A stretch of DNA of 36,857 bases from Ruminococcaceae bacterium UBA7212. Its GTDB lineage: Bacteria; Bacillota; Clostridia; Oscillospirales; Acutalibacteraceae. Position numbers and translations under genes: made by a program. Below the pieces are notes generated by a model. It was not told where the DNA came from. It was given only the letters and a program-made list of their open reading frames with translations, and did no database searches. This document shows positions 7,979 through 15,743 of the stretch, one piece after another (position 1 is the stretch's first letter; every line of letters begins with the position of its first letter). The DNA is taken from positions 155,592-192,448 of the forward strand of contig DKUE01000019.1 of the NCBI GenBank assembly GCA_002490525.1. Direction: 5' to 3'.

Positions 7979-8009
7979 GGCAGTGCAAAGCGTTTGGCTT
8001 TGTACTGCC
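7979..8009 (+). terminator. Strong intercistronic hairpin, possible attenuator
   Basis: A 13-bp stem (7979-7991 with 7997-8009, one G-U pair) closes a 5-base loop and is followed by GTTTTGCGCTTT. It separates the small ferredoxin gene from the sensor gene. It may cause partial termination or protect the upstream mRNA, giving unequal expression of the first gene. Confidence 0.45.
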
Positions 8010-8048
8010 GTTTTGCGCTTTCAAGCGTTGGTACATAGGGGAATTACC

Positions 8049-9737
8049 ATGGCGAATTATATTAAACTGAAAAAATCGAATTGTAAAAACTGCTATAAGT
8101 GTATTCGGAACTGTCCTGTAAAGTCTATCAGTTTTTCGGGAACGCAGGCACAGATTGTAGAGGATGAGTGTGTACTTTGCGGTATGTGTTTTGTGGCATG
8201 TCCGCAAAATGCCAAAGAAATCCGCAATGATGTCGGGCGCGCAAAAGCAATGCTTGCGGGGAACGCTCCCGTATATGCTAGCATTGCGCCGTCCTTTGCC
8301 GCAAATTATGACAACGTAGGTATTGCCTCTGTGCGCAATGCCCTTTTGAAGCTCGGCTTTGCAGGCGCAGAGGAAACTGCATACGGTGCAACCGTTGTCA
8401 AAAATGAATACGACCGCATCTGTGACGCAGGCTTACAGGACGTTGTGATAGCGACTTGCTGTCACACCGTCAATTTACTGATTCAAAAGCATTTTACCGA
8501 GGCGATTCCCTATCTTGCCAAGGTGCAGTCGCCAATGCAGGTGCACTGCGGAATGCTCAAAAAAGCGCATCCGGGTGCGAAAACCGTTTTTATCGGGCCG
8601 TGTATTTCCAAAAAGGCGGAGGCGGAGGACTACGAGGGCATTGTGGACTGTGTTTTGACTTTTGAGGAACTCGGCGAATGGCTCAGTGAGGCGGGTATTG
8701 CATTGGAGCCGGCAGAGGAGGCGAACGAACCTGCGGGTAAGGCACGATTTTTTCCCACTTCGGGCGGTATTCTCAAATCCATGGCATGTAAAAACGAAAA
8801 ATACAGCTATATGGCTGTGGACGGAATGTCTTCTTGTATTCATGCCATTCAAGATATTATTGCAGGGAACATTCATAACTGTTTTATTGAAATGTCTGCG
8901 TGTCCCGGCAGCTGTATCGGCGGTCCCGCCATGCACAAAGCGCACAAAGCGCCTGTACAGGGCTATTTGGCGGTTGAAAAATATGCCAAACAGGCAAAAG
9001 GTGCAGATTTCCCTGTGGAACAGCCCGACAGTTCGGAAATTGCCAAGAATTTGATTTTCCTCAAAAAAGAAAAACCGAAGGCGGGCAGCCGTGCGATTGA
9101 AGAGATTTTACATAAAATGGGTAAAATGCGCTCCGAGGATGAGTTGAACTGCGGTTCTTGCGGTTACAATACCTGCCGCGAAAAGGCGCAGGCTGTTTTA
9201 GACGGCAAAGCGGATTTGTCCATGTGCCTGCCGTTCTTGAAGGACAAAGCAGAAACCTTCTCGGATAATATCATCAGCAATACGCCGAACGGGATTTTGA
9301 TTTTGAATGAGGAAATGGAAGTACAGCAAATCAATGCCGCCGCACGGAAAATCCTCAATATCCGTCATCAAAACGATGTGCTCGGTGAGCCTGTGGTTCG
9401 TATTATGGAGCCGTTTGATTTTATTGAAGTGCTGTCGGGAGGCTTAAATATTCATGACAAGCGCGTGTATCTGGCGGAATACAAAAAGTATATTGAAGAA
9501 ACCATCATTTATGACCGTATGTATCATATTTTGATGTGTATTATGCGCGATATTACCTCTGAAGAGGAAGAAAAAGCCAAAAAAGAGGAAATGAGCCGTC
9601 ACACGATTGAAGTGACCAACAAAGTGATTGAAAAACAAATGCGCATTGTGCAGGAGATTGCCTCTTTGCTCGGCGAAACAACAGCGGAAACCAAAATCGC
9701 ACTGACCAATTTGAAGGAGTCGCTCAAAGATGAATAA
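8049..9737 (+). CDS. Sensory [FeFe]-hydrogenase-like protein with ferredoxin, H-cluster, Fe-S and PAS domains (HydS-like)
   Basis: This is a multidomain H-cluster protein of 562 residues. Residues 12-22 and 41-51 hold two [4Fe-4S] ferredoxin motifs (CxxCxxCxxxC). The H-cluster domain keeps its four ligand cysteines: Cys137/138 in ATCCHTV, Cys185 in GPCISKK, and Cys285/Cys289 in SACPGSCIGG. The L1 wording departs from the TSCCP of catalytic enzymes. A further Fe-S domain (Cys368, 371, 376 and about 393) and a PAS domain (about 405-510) follow, then a coiled-coil tail. This architecture is known for putative H2-sensing hydrogenases such as HydS of Ruminococcus albus. The ATG at 8049 is preferred over an upstream frame because the ferredoxin domain starts there. 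Its stop overlaps the phosphatase start. Confidence 0.9.
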   Translation: MANYIKLKKSNCKNCYKCIRNCPVKSISFSGTQAQIVEDECVLCGMCFVACPQNAKEIRNDVGRAKAMLAGNAPVYASIAPSFAANYDNVGIASVRNALLKLGFAGAEETAYGATVVKNEYDRICDAGLQDVVIATCCHTVNLLIQKHFTEAIPYLAKVQSPMQVHCGMLKKAHPGAKTVFIGPCISKKAEAEDYEGIVDCVLTFEELGEWLSEAGIALEPAEEANEPAGKARFFPTSGGILKSMACKNEKYSYMAVDGMSSCIHAIQDIIAGNIHNCFIEMSACPGSCIGGPAMHKAHKAPVQGYLAVEKYAKQAKGADFPVEQPDSSEIAKNLIFLKKEKPKAGSRAIEEILHKMGKMRSEDELNCGSCGYNTCREKAQAVLDGKADLSMCLPFLKDKAETFSDNIISNTPNGILILNEEMEVQQINAAARKILNIRHQNDVLGEPVVRIMEPFDFIEVLSGGLNIHDKRVYLAEYKKYIEETIIYDRMYHILMCIMRDITSEEEEKAKKEEMSRHTIEVTNKVIEKQMRIVQEIASLLGETTAETKIALTNLKESLKDE

Positions 9738-10902
9738 TTTGTGTACCGACATCGGGTATCAAAGCGTCAATAAATTCGGCGAACAGCTTTGCGGTGACCG
9801 TGTGGAAATTATCGACCAAAGCGATGAAAATCATGTCGTAGTGCTTGCGGATGGGCTCGGCAGCGGTGTGAAAGCAAATATTCTTTCCACACTGACCTCA
9901 AAAATCATTTCCACCATGATGGCGAACGGGATGAGCTTAGAGAATTGTGTAGAGACGATTGCCGCCACTTTGCCGATTTGCGAAGTGCGAAAGGTGGCAT
10001 ATTCCACATTTACCATTGTCCGCACTATTGACAACCGTGAGGCGGAAATTATACAATATGATAACCCGCAGTTGATTCTTTTGCGGGACGGCAAAAATTA
10101 TGACTATCCGAAAACCGCGATGGAGATTGGCGGCAAAACGATTTATAAGTCTAAAATCGAGCTTCGTGAAAATGATTTTATGGTTTTCACAAGTGACGGT
10201 GCAATTTGGGCTGGCATTGGTTCCACCATGAATTTCGGTTGGGAACGCGACCAAATTATTGAATTTTTGGAAAAAATGTACAATCCCGAATTCACCGCGA
10301 AAACGATGTCCGCCTTGTTGCTTGACGAATGCTGTCGGCTGTACGGCGGCAAGCCTGGTGACGATACTACTGTCTGCACGGTGAAAATTCGGGAGCGCAG
10401 GTCGGTTAATCTGATGCTCGGTCCGCCGCGCGACCCGAAGGATGTCAACAAAATGATGTCGCTTTTCTTCTCGAAAGAGGGAAAACACATCGTTTGCGGC
10501 GGTACGACCTCAACGCTTGCGGGCGAGTTTTTAGGCAAGCCTGTGGAAACGCTTTTAGACTATATTGACCCCGAAGTCCCGCCGATTGCCAAAATCGAGG
10601 GTGTGGATTTGGTGACGGAGGGTGTCATTACCTTAAGCCGTGTGTTGGAGCAGGCAAAGGGGTACCAAGATGCCGATGCAATTTATGCGGAGTGGAATGT
10701 CAAGGAAGACGGTGCGTCTTTGATTTCGCGTTTGCTTGTGGATGAGGCAACCGATATCAATTTCTTTGTCGGCAGAGCCATCAATCCCGCGCACCAAAAT
10801 CCGAATTTGCCGATTACGTTTAATATTAAAATGCATTTGGTGGAAGAACTTTCCGAGCTGCTCAAAACCATCGGTAAGCGCGTGAAGGTCAGCTATTTCT
10901 AA
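9730..10902 (+). CDS. SpoIIE-family PP2C serine phosphatase with C-terminal extension
   Basis: The first 225 residues form a SpoIIE-type PP2C domain, recognisable by VVLADGLGSGVKAN (residues 37-50), FTSDGAIW and the terminal GDDTTVCTVKI, which supply the metal-binding aspartates. The remaining 165 residues form a separate conserved-looking region (GPPRDPKDVNKMM ... HIVCGGTTSTLAGEFLG) that I cannot assign to a known domain. The ATG lies within the sensor's stop region (ATGAATAA, 8-base overlap), so it is translationally coupled to the H-cluster/PAS sensor. The obvious inference is that the sensor controls this phosphatase. The phosphoprotein target is not in the window. There are no membrane segments, so it is not SpoIIE itself. 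Confidence 0.85.
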   Translation: MNNLCTDIGYQSVNKFGEQLCGDRVEIIDQSDENHVVVLADGLGSGVKANILSTLTSKIISTMMANGMSLENCVETIAATLPICEVRKVAYSTFTIVRTIDNREAEIIQYDNPQLILLRDGKNYDYPKTAMEIGGKTIYKSKIELRENDFMVFTSDGAIWAGIGSTMNFGWERDQIIEFLEKMYNPEFTAKTMSALLLDECCRLYGGKPGDDTTVCTVKIRERRSVNLMLGPPRDPKDVNKMMSLFFSKEGKHIVCGGTTSTLAGEFLGKPVETLLDYIDPEVPPIAKIEGVDLVTEGVITLSRVLEQAKGYQDADAIYAEWNVKEDGASLISRLLVDEATDINFFVGRAINPAHQNPNLPITFNIKMHLVEELSELLKTIGKRVKVSYF

Positions 10903-10913
10903 GGAGAAACGGT

Positions 10914-12362
10914 ATGGGAAAAGAAGGAAGAAAATTTGATACCAAAATTCAGTATTTAAAATATAAGGTGTTGCGCGAAGTGGCGCGAATCGCCTTTGAG
11001 GGCGATGAATTCCAGCTTGCCAACAGCTTTAATGATATTGCCAAGGTAGTAGCCCCCGGTCCGAAAGCGACCATGCGTTGCTGTATTTATAAAGAGCGTG
11101 CCATTATTGCCGAGCGCATTAAGCTGGCCTGCGGTGGGGATAAATCCAATCCCAATGTGATTGAGGTTATTGAGATTGCCTGTGATGAATGTCCTGCCAG
11201 CGGTTATCAAGTGTCCCACGACTGCCGCGGCTGTATTGCGCATCGCTGTGAGGATGTCTGCAAAAAAGATGCGATTACGTTTGATGAAAATCAGAAAGCG
11301 CATATCGACAAGACCAAGTGCGTAGACTGCGGTGCGTGTGCCAAGGTTTGCCCGTATTCAGCAATTTCCAATTACAAGCGTCCCTGTGAAAAGGCTTGTA
11401 AGGTCAAAGCAATTTCCATGAAAAATGATGAAATGCGTGCGGCACACATCAATAACGACAAATGTATTTCCTGCGGTGCGTGCGAATATATGTGTCCGTT
11501 CGGCGCGATTGTGGATAAATCGTATATTTTAGATGTCATCAGCATCTTGAAAAAGAGTGAGCAAAACAAAAAATATAAGACCTATGCGGTGGTTGCACCC
11601 TCGATTTCCAGCCAGTTCACCTATGCGAAGCTGGGGCAGGTGGTGTCTGCGATTAAACGGCTGGGTTTCTCAAGCGTAGTAGAGGCGGCGCTGGGTGCGG
11701 ACATTGTCTCCTATTATGAAGCGCAGGAACTAGCGGAAAAAGGGTTTCTGACCAGTTCTTGCTGTCCTGCATTTGTCGATTATATTCACAAGAGCTTCCC
11801 GCAGTTGATGGATAAGATTTCGCATAACCTTTCCCCGATGGCGGCGATTGCGAAATATATCAAAGACCAAGAGCCGGATGCCAAAATCGTCTTTATCGGT
11901 CCCTGCACGGCAAAGAAAAAGGAAATTCAGCAGGAGCGTGTCGGCAAGGTGATTGATTCCGTGCTGACCTTTGAAGAATTGCAGGCACTGTTTGACAGCC
12001 GCGATATTGATCTTTCCGAGCTACCCGAGGATGTTTTGGATAACGCCTCGTATTTCGGCAGAATTTTTGCCCGTAGCGGCGGTCTTACGGATGCCGTTGC
12101 ACAGTCTGTAAAAGAGCAGAATCTCGACATTGATTATAAACCGATTGCCTGCGACGGCATCGAAGAATGTCGTTTAGCGCTGTTGAAAGCGTCCAAAGGG
12201 GTACTGCCGAATAACTTTATTGAAGGGATGGCATGTGTCGGCGGCTGTATCGGCGGTGCGGGTTGTTTAACGCACGAAGCGCGCGATAAATCCGAGGTCG
12301 ACAAATACGGGCGCGAAGCCATGGAAAAAACTATTACGGACGCAATCAGTATATTAAAATAA
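10914..12362 (+). CDS. Monomeric [FeFe] hydrogenase (group B-like)
   Basis: This 482-residue protein has all three H-cluster signatures in catalytic form: TSSCCPAFV (Cys283/284), GPCTAKKKE (Cys331) and MACVGGCIGGAG (Cys441/445). The N-terminal half carries an extra cysteine cluster (CRGCIAHRCEDVC) and two ferredoxin motifs (CVDCGACAKVC and CISCGACEYMC), plus a further CEKAC. This arrangement fits the group B 'ancestral' monomeric hydrogenases of anaerobes. It would couple ferredoxin oxidation to H2 evolution or the reverse. AAGGAG lies upstream of the ATG, 11 bases after the phosphatase. The maturases HydEFG are not in the window. Confidence 0.9.
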   Translation: MGKEGRKFDTKIQYLKYKVLREVARIAFEGDEFQLANSFNDIAKVVAPGPKATMRCCIYKERAIIAERIKLACGGDKSNPNVIEVIEIACDECPASGYQVSHDCRGCIAHRCEDVCKKDAITFDENQKAHIDKTKCVDCGACAKVCPYSAISNYKRPCEKACKVKAISMKNDEMRAAHINNDKCISCGACEYMCPFGAIVDKSYILDVISILKKSEQNKKYKTYAVVAPSISSQFTYAKLGQVVSAIKRLGFSSVVEAALGADIVSYYEAQELAEKGFLTSSCCPAFVDYIHKSFPQLMDKISHNLSPMAAIAKYIKDQEPDAKIVFIGPCTAKKKEIQQERVGKVIDSVLTFEELQALFDSRDIDLSELPEDVLDNASYFGRIFARSGGLTDAVAQSVKEQNLDIDYKPIACDGIEECRLALLKASKGVLPNNFIEGMACVGGCIGGAGCLTHEARDKSEVDKYGREAMEKTITDAISILK

Positions 12363-12427
12363 TAAAATTTGCATGGGCGGCAGGGGGCGTTTGCTTTTTG
12401 CCGCCTGGTTTACGAAAGAGACATTGG

Positions 12428-12853
12428 ATGATACGAGAAATGAATCCTGCGGATGTATCCGCAGTAATGCAGATTTGGCTTGCTTCCAACTGCGATGCAC
12501 ACCCTTTTATTGAAAAGTCCTATTGGGAAAGCAACTTGCCGTTTGTTGCGCAGTCCATTAAACAGGCGGAAGTGTATGTAGCCGTTGAAAAGGATAGCAT
12601 CATTGGATTTGTCGGTCTTGGAGAGAGCGGTTATATTGAGGGCATATTTGTGGAGAAAAAGGGGCGTTCCAAAGGCGTCGGGAAACAGCTGTTGGATTTT
12701 ATAAAAGCGAAATATGACACACTTTCCTTACATGTATACTGTGACAATACGCGTGCGGTTTCTTTTTATCAGCGTGAGGGATTTTGTATTCGCGCGGAAC
12801 AGGTGGATGAACCGACACACGCGGCGGAATATGCAATGATATGGATAAGATAA
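12428..12853 (+). CDS. GNAT-family N-acetyltransferase
   Basis: This 141-residue protein has the GNAT fold. IIGFVGLGESGYIEGIFVEKKGRSKGVGKQLL covers beta-4 and the acetyl-CoA pyrophosphate loop (R-x-x-G-x-G/A: RSKGVG), and the C-terminal NTRAVSFYQREGF is the classical beta-5/alpha-4 motif. It resembles YjaB/YiaC-type acetyltransferases, whose substrates are diverse. The start at 12428 (MIREMNPAD) is preferred because the family begins there and AAAGAG is close upstream. It stands between the hydrogenase operon and a terminator, and could be read through from that operon. Confidence 0.85.
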   Translation: MIREMNPADVSAVMQIWLASNCDAHPFIEKSYWESNLPFVAQSIKQAEVYVAVEKDSIIGFVGLGESGYIEGIFVEKKGRSKGVGKQLLDFIKAKYDTLSLHVYCDNTRAVSFYQREGFCIRAEQVDEPTHAAEYAMIWIR

Positions 12854-12860
12854 AGCATTT

Positions 12861-12893
12861 AAAATCAGAGGGCAAGCCGCTCTCTGATTTTTT
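12861..12893 (+). terminator. Intrinsic terminator after GNAT gene
   Basis: AAAATCAGAG (12861-12870) and CTCTGATTTT (12882-12891) form a perfect 10-bp stem with an 11-base loop, followed by more T residues. It starts seven bases after the gene's stop codon. Confidence 0.85.
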
Positions 12894-12912
12894 GATGTAA
12901 AAAAAATACCTC

Positions 12913-12943
12913 TTGACAAATAATACTATGCGATATATAGTAT
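12913..12943 (+). promoter_or_regulatory. Promoter with overlapping PadR-type operator
   Basis: TTGACA (12913-12918) and TATAGT (12936-12941) are 17 bases apart. A perfect inverted repeat, ATACTAT (12923-12929) and ATAGTAT (12937-12943) with a 7-base spacer, covers the spacer and the -10 box. This is where a PadR repressor would act, so the operon is very likely autoregulated. Confidence 0.75.
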
Positions 12944-12963
12944 AAGGCGGAAGGAGGCATTGA

Positions 12964-13311
12964 ATGGATATTCAGTTGAAACGCGGTCTTTTGGATGTGT
13001 GTGTCCTCGCCGCAATTAAAAATGAGGACTCCTACGGGTATCAGATTATCAAGGATATAAAGCCCTATGTGACAGTTTCCGAATCGACGCTGTATCCGAT
13101 TCTTCGGCGGCTGGAAACAGCGGAATGTTTAACCGTATACTCCGTAGAGCACAATGGGCGGCTCAGAAAATACTATCATATTACGGAGAAAGGGCTTGAC
13201 CGTATTGAAGCCTTTTCACAGGAGTGGAAAGAAATTATGTCCATTTACAAATTTGTGACAAGAGAGGAGAACTCACATGACGAAAACAGAATTTCTTGCG
13301 GAAATCCGTGA
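12964..13311 (+). CDS. PadR-family transcriptional regulator
   Basis: This 115-residue protein is a PadR winged-helix regulator: LKRGLLDVCVLAAIKNEDSYGYQII is the classical N-terminal helix pair, and VSESTLYPILRRLE is the recognition helix, followed by the wing (LRKYYHITEKG). The C-terminal dimerisation helix is short. GGAGG lies a few bases before the ATG. Its 3' end overlaps the next gene by 35 bases. The PadR-DUF1700-DUF4097 trio is a common Firmicutes cassette, thought to respond to envelope-related signals. The perfect inverted repeat in the promoter is the expected operator. Confidence 0.93.
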   Translation: MDIQLKRGLLDVCVLAAIKNEDSYGYQIIKDIKPYVTVSESTLYPILRRLETAECLTVYSVEHNGRLRKYYHITEKGLDRIEAFSQEWKEIMSIYKFVTREENSHDENRISCGNP

Positions 13312-13879
13312 AAAAATTCAGGGATTGCCGCAAAGCGATATTGAAAAATTTTTAGACTACTATGCAGAAATGATTGACGATTATGCCGAAGACGGACGAA
13401 CACAGGAAGAGGCAATCCGAGAGCTCGGCTCTGTTGAGGAAATCGTCGAACAAATTTTAAAAGAAACGCCTCTGCCGCATTTGGTGCAGGAAAAGGTGCG
13501 TCCGGCCCGCACCTTACGTGCAGGTGAAATTGTTTTGCTGATTCTTGGTTCTCCACTGTGGGTGCCTGTGTTGCTTGCCGTTGTACTCTTGTTTTTCGGC
13601 GCCTATGTTTTTTTGTGGTCGGCAGTTGTTATACTGTATATCGCCGATCTTGCCGCATTTGCTTGCGGCGTGGCAGGTGTATTCAGTATATTGCCGTTTG
13701 CACTTTCGGGGAACTTACTGCAAGGCGTGCTCATAGCGGGTATCGGACTTATCAGTATCGGTATAGGGTTACTGTTTTTGTTTGTATGCAACAAAGTTGC
13801 TGTACTGATTCTGCACGGCAGTAAATGGCTTTTGCTTCGTGTAAAACATGCTTTCGTTGGAAAGGGGGAGCGAAAATGA
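13277..13879 (+). CDS. DUF1700 membrane protein
   Basis: This 200-residue protein belongs to the DUF1700/HAAS group. Residues 1-65 are the cytoplasmic part, with the hallmark DIEKFLDYYAEMIDDYAEDG and EEAIRELGSVEEIVEQIL, and residues about 80-180 contain several hydrophobic segments (LVLL..., VVILYIADLAAFACGVAGV, GVLIAGIGLISIGIGLLFLFV). It is encoded between PadR and DUF4097, overlapping both, so the three products are translated together. The function is not known; members are thought to act as membrane anchors or signal partners for their DUF4097 neighbours. Confidence 0.88.
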   Translation: MTKTEFLAEIREKIQGLPQSDIEKFLDYYAEMIDDYAEDGRTQEEAIRELGSVEEIVEQILKETPLPHLVQEKVRPARTLRAGEIVLLILGSPLWVPVLLAVVLLFFGAYVFLWSAVVILYIADLAAFACGVAGVFSILPFALSGNLLQGVLIAGIGLISIGIGLLFLFVCNKVAVLILHGSKWLLLRVKHAFVGKGERK

Positions 13880-14913
13880 AAAAAAGTGTAAAAATTACGT
13901 GTATGGTTGCAGTTTCCTGCATTGTACTCGGTATATTTACCGTTTTGGGTGTATCATTAAAGATTGGCTTCGATTATAAGCAACTGAATACTGTTACCAT
14001 AGAAACCAAAACCTATGCGGTGGAAAATTCTTTTCAGAATATAGATATTGAAAGCATATGGAGCAATGTGTATTTTGATACAGCCGAGGATGGGCAGTGC
14101 CGTGTGGAATGTACAGAAACCGCCCGTCAAACATGTGCGGTTTCCGTAGAAAACAATACGCTGACCGTCAAGCAGAAGGATGCACGCCTTTGGTATGAAA
14201 ATTTCGGTTTGTTTTGGGGCGCTTCGGACGAAACAGAAATGAAAATTACGGTGTATCTGCCAAACAGGGATTATCAGACTTTGCGGATAGACTCGCAAAG
14301 CGGAAGGGCTTTTGTCGGCGAGGCGTTTACCTTTGACACGGCGGATATTTCCACTCTAAGCGGCAATATACAATTTTTAGGTTCTGCAAAAGAAAAACTT
14401 ACGGTACACAGTAACAGTGGTTTGATTCGGGTTGAAAAAGTCAATGTGAAGGTGCTGGAAGCTCAAAATATGAGCGGAAATATTATATTCTCTACAGTGC
14501 ATGCGCAGGAAAATATAACGCTCAACTCCAACAGCGGAATAATGAATTTAGAAGACGTGCAGGCACAGACCTTTACCGCAAGAACCATGAGCGGAAACAT
14601 ACTGCTTCATACAATGCGAGTACAGGCAAACATGGCGCTCAACTCCAACAGCGGAATAATGAATTTAGAAGACGTGCAGGCGCAGACTTTTACCGCAGAA
14701 ACTATGAGCGGAAATGTGTTGCTCAAAGATTTTGACGCCGATAAGATGGAGGTTCGTACGGGAAGCGGCTATGTGCGAGGCAATCTGCTTTCCCCGAAGA
14801 AATTTGACGTATCTACATCAAGCGGTAGGGTTGATGTGCCGTACGGCGATTCTAATGCAGGTGTTTGTACAGTCACAACTATCAGCGGTGACGTATCCCT
14901 GCGCACACCGTAA
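13876..14913 (+). CDS. DUF4097 beta-helix surface protein with duplicated rungs
   Basis: This 345-residue protein has a short cytoplasmic start, one hydrophobic anchor (about residues 8-30), and then a repeated beta-strand region typical of DUF4097 (LSGNIQF, MSGNI, NSGLIRV, SGRVDVPYG, ISGDVSL), which folds as a right-handed beta-solenoid outside the membrane. The start at 13876 overlaps the DUF1700 stop (ATGA) and follows GGGGGAG. Two neighbouring units of 39 residues are almost identical, including at DNA level (14521-14597 and 14638-14714), so the solenoid was lengthened recently. The function is unknown; the operon is probably an envelope-stress response unit. Confidence 0.85.
   Translation: MKKSVKITCMVAVSCIVLGIFTVLGVSLKIGFDYKQLNTVTIETKTYAVENSFQNIDIESIWSNVYFDTAEDGQCRVECTETARQTCAVSVENNTLTVKQKDARLWYENFGLFWGASDETEMKITVYLPNRDYQTLRIDSQSGRAFVGEAFTFDTADISTLSGNIQFLGSAKEKLTVHSNSGLIRVEKVNVKVLEAQNMSGNIIFSTVHAQENITLNSNSGIMNLEDVQAQTFTARTMSGNILLHTMRVQANMALNSNSGIMNLEDVQAQTFTAETMSGNVLLKDFDADKMEVRTGSGYVRGNLLSPKKFDVSTSSGRVDVPYGDSNAGVCTVTTISGDVSLRTP
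14521..14714 (+). repeat. Tandem duplication of 117 bp within the DUF4097 gene
   Basis: The bases from 14521 recur from 14638, a period of 117 bp (39 codons). The first 44 bases of each copy are identical, and the following 30 or so differ at only a few positions. The frame is kept. Confidence 0.9.
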
Positions 14914-14964
14914 CCGTAAAATCCCTGTTTTTAGAAAAAATTGTATAAACTTTATTTTTTAAGT

Positions 14965-15005
14965 CAATCCTTTTGTCGAACGAAACCCGTTCGATGAAAG
15001 GATTG
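14965..15005 (+). promoter_or_regulatory. Long hairpin enclosing the spoIIR ribosome binding site
   Basis: Bases 14965-14982 pair with 14988-15005 in an 18-bp stem, with two G-U pairs and a 5-base loop (AAACC). The 3' arm contains AAAGGA (14997-15002), the likely Shine-Dalgarno sequence for the ATG at 15014. No T tract follows, so it does not look like a terminator. It could limit spoIIR translation or block read-through translation from upstream. Confidence 0.6.
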
Positions 15006-15013
15006 AAACATAT

Positions 15014-15640
15014 ATGCAAAAATACCGAACCTTAAGCAAAATACAAAAAATCGAAATTTCTGTTTTCTGCGGCCTGCTGATTGCCGTGCTTTTGAGTGTC
15101 ACCTCATTCGGCGCATCCTGCGGCAACATCCGCGAACAGGTGCTTCGTATGCACGTGATTGCCAATTCAGACAGTGCAGAGGACCAGGCGCTGAAATTAA
15201 AGGTACGAGATGCGGTTTTGGAAACGGGAAAGACGCTGTTTGACGGCAGTTTGACGGCGGCAGGTGCAGAGTGCATTTTAGACAGCGAAAAGTCGGAATT
15301 ACAAAAGGCCGCCGAAGCGGTTATACGTGAAAATGGTTTTGACTACGGTGTGCGCATTGAAATCGGAAAGGACTTTTTCAACACGCGCACATATGATGAA
15401 AAGGTGACGTTGCCCGCAGGCACATATGAAGCGGTACGCGTCATTATCGGCGAGGGTGCGGGACAAAACTGGTGGTGCGTGATGTTCCCGCCGATGTGTC
15501 TGCCTGCGGCAGAGGCAGACGTAGATATTGAAAATGTACTTTCCGAACAGGAAGCGGAAATTGCACAAAGCAATCCGAAATATGAAGTACGCTTCAAAAT
15601 TGTGGAAATTTTTGAAAAAATTGCTGAGAAAGTAAAATAA
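15014..15640 (+). CDS. spoIIR: Stage II sporulation protein R (SpoIIR)
   Basis: SpoIIR is the forespore-made signal, secreted into the intermembrane space, that triggers SpoIIGA to process pro-SigmaE in the mother cell. The 208-residue protein has a signal-anchor at about 14-36, then the family hallmarks VLRMHVIANSDSAEDQALKLKVRD and NWWCVMFPPMCL. In Bacillus the gene is SigmaF-dependent; I cannot identify a convincing SigmaF promoter here. It stands alone: DUF4097 ends 100 bases upstream and the GH20 gene has its own -10 element. Its presence is strong evidence that the organism forms endospores. Confidence 0.95.
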   Translation: MQKYRTLSKIQKIEISVFCGLLIAVLLSVTSFGASCGNIREQVLRMHVIANSDSAEDQALKLKVRDAVLETGKTLFDGSLTAAGAECILDSEKSELQKAAEAVIRENGFDYGVRIEIGKDFFNTRTYDEKVTLPAGTYEAVRVIIGEGAGQNWWCVMFPPMCLPAAEADVDIENVLSEQEAEIAQSNPKYEVRFKIVEIFEKIAEKVK

Positions 15641-15667
15641 AGACTTTTTTTCTCCCGCGGTTTTTGC

Positions 15668-15673
15668 TATAAT
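15668..15673 (+). promoter_or_regulatory. -10 element upstream of the GH20 gene
   Basis: A perfect TATAAT lies at 15668-15673, about 70 bases before the GH20 start codon. No good -35 hexamer is seen at 17 bases. A stem GCGGGG/CCCCGC lies in the predicted leader (about 15695-15720). Confidence 0.4.
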
Positions 15674-15743
15674 TTTAGTAGCATCTATGCAAAAACTGCG
15701 GGGACTTCGTGTACCCCGCGCAGTGTCAACGGAGGTAAACAGA

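Noticed and set aside
12376..12405. Inverted repeat GGCGGCA/TGCCGCC after the hydrogenase gene as a terminator
   Set aside because: The T-rich stretch lies in the loop rather than after the stem, so it is not a convincing intrinsic terminator; it may be a weak structure only.
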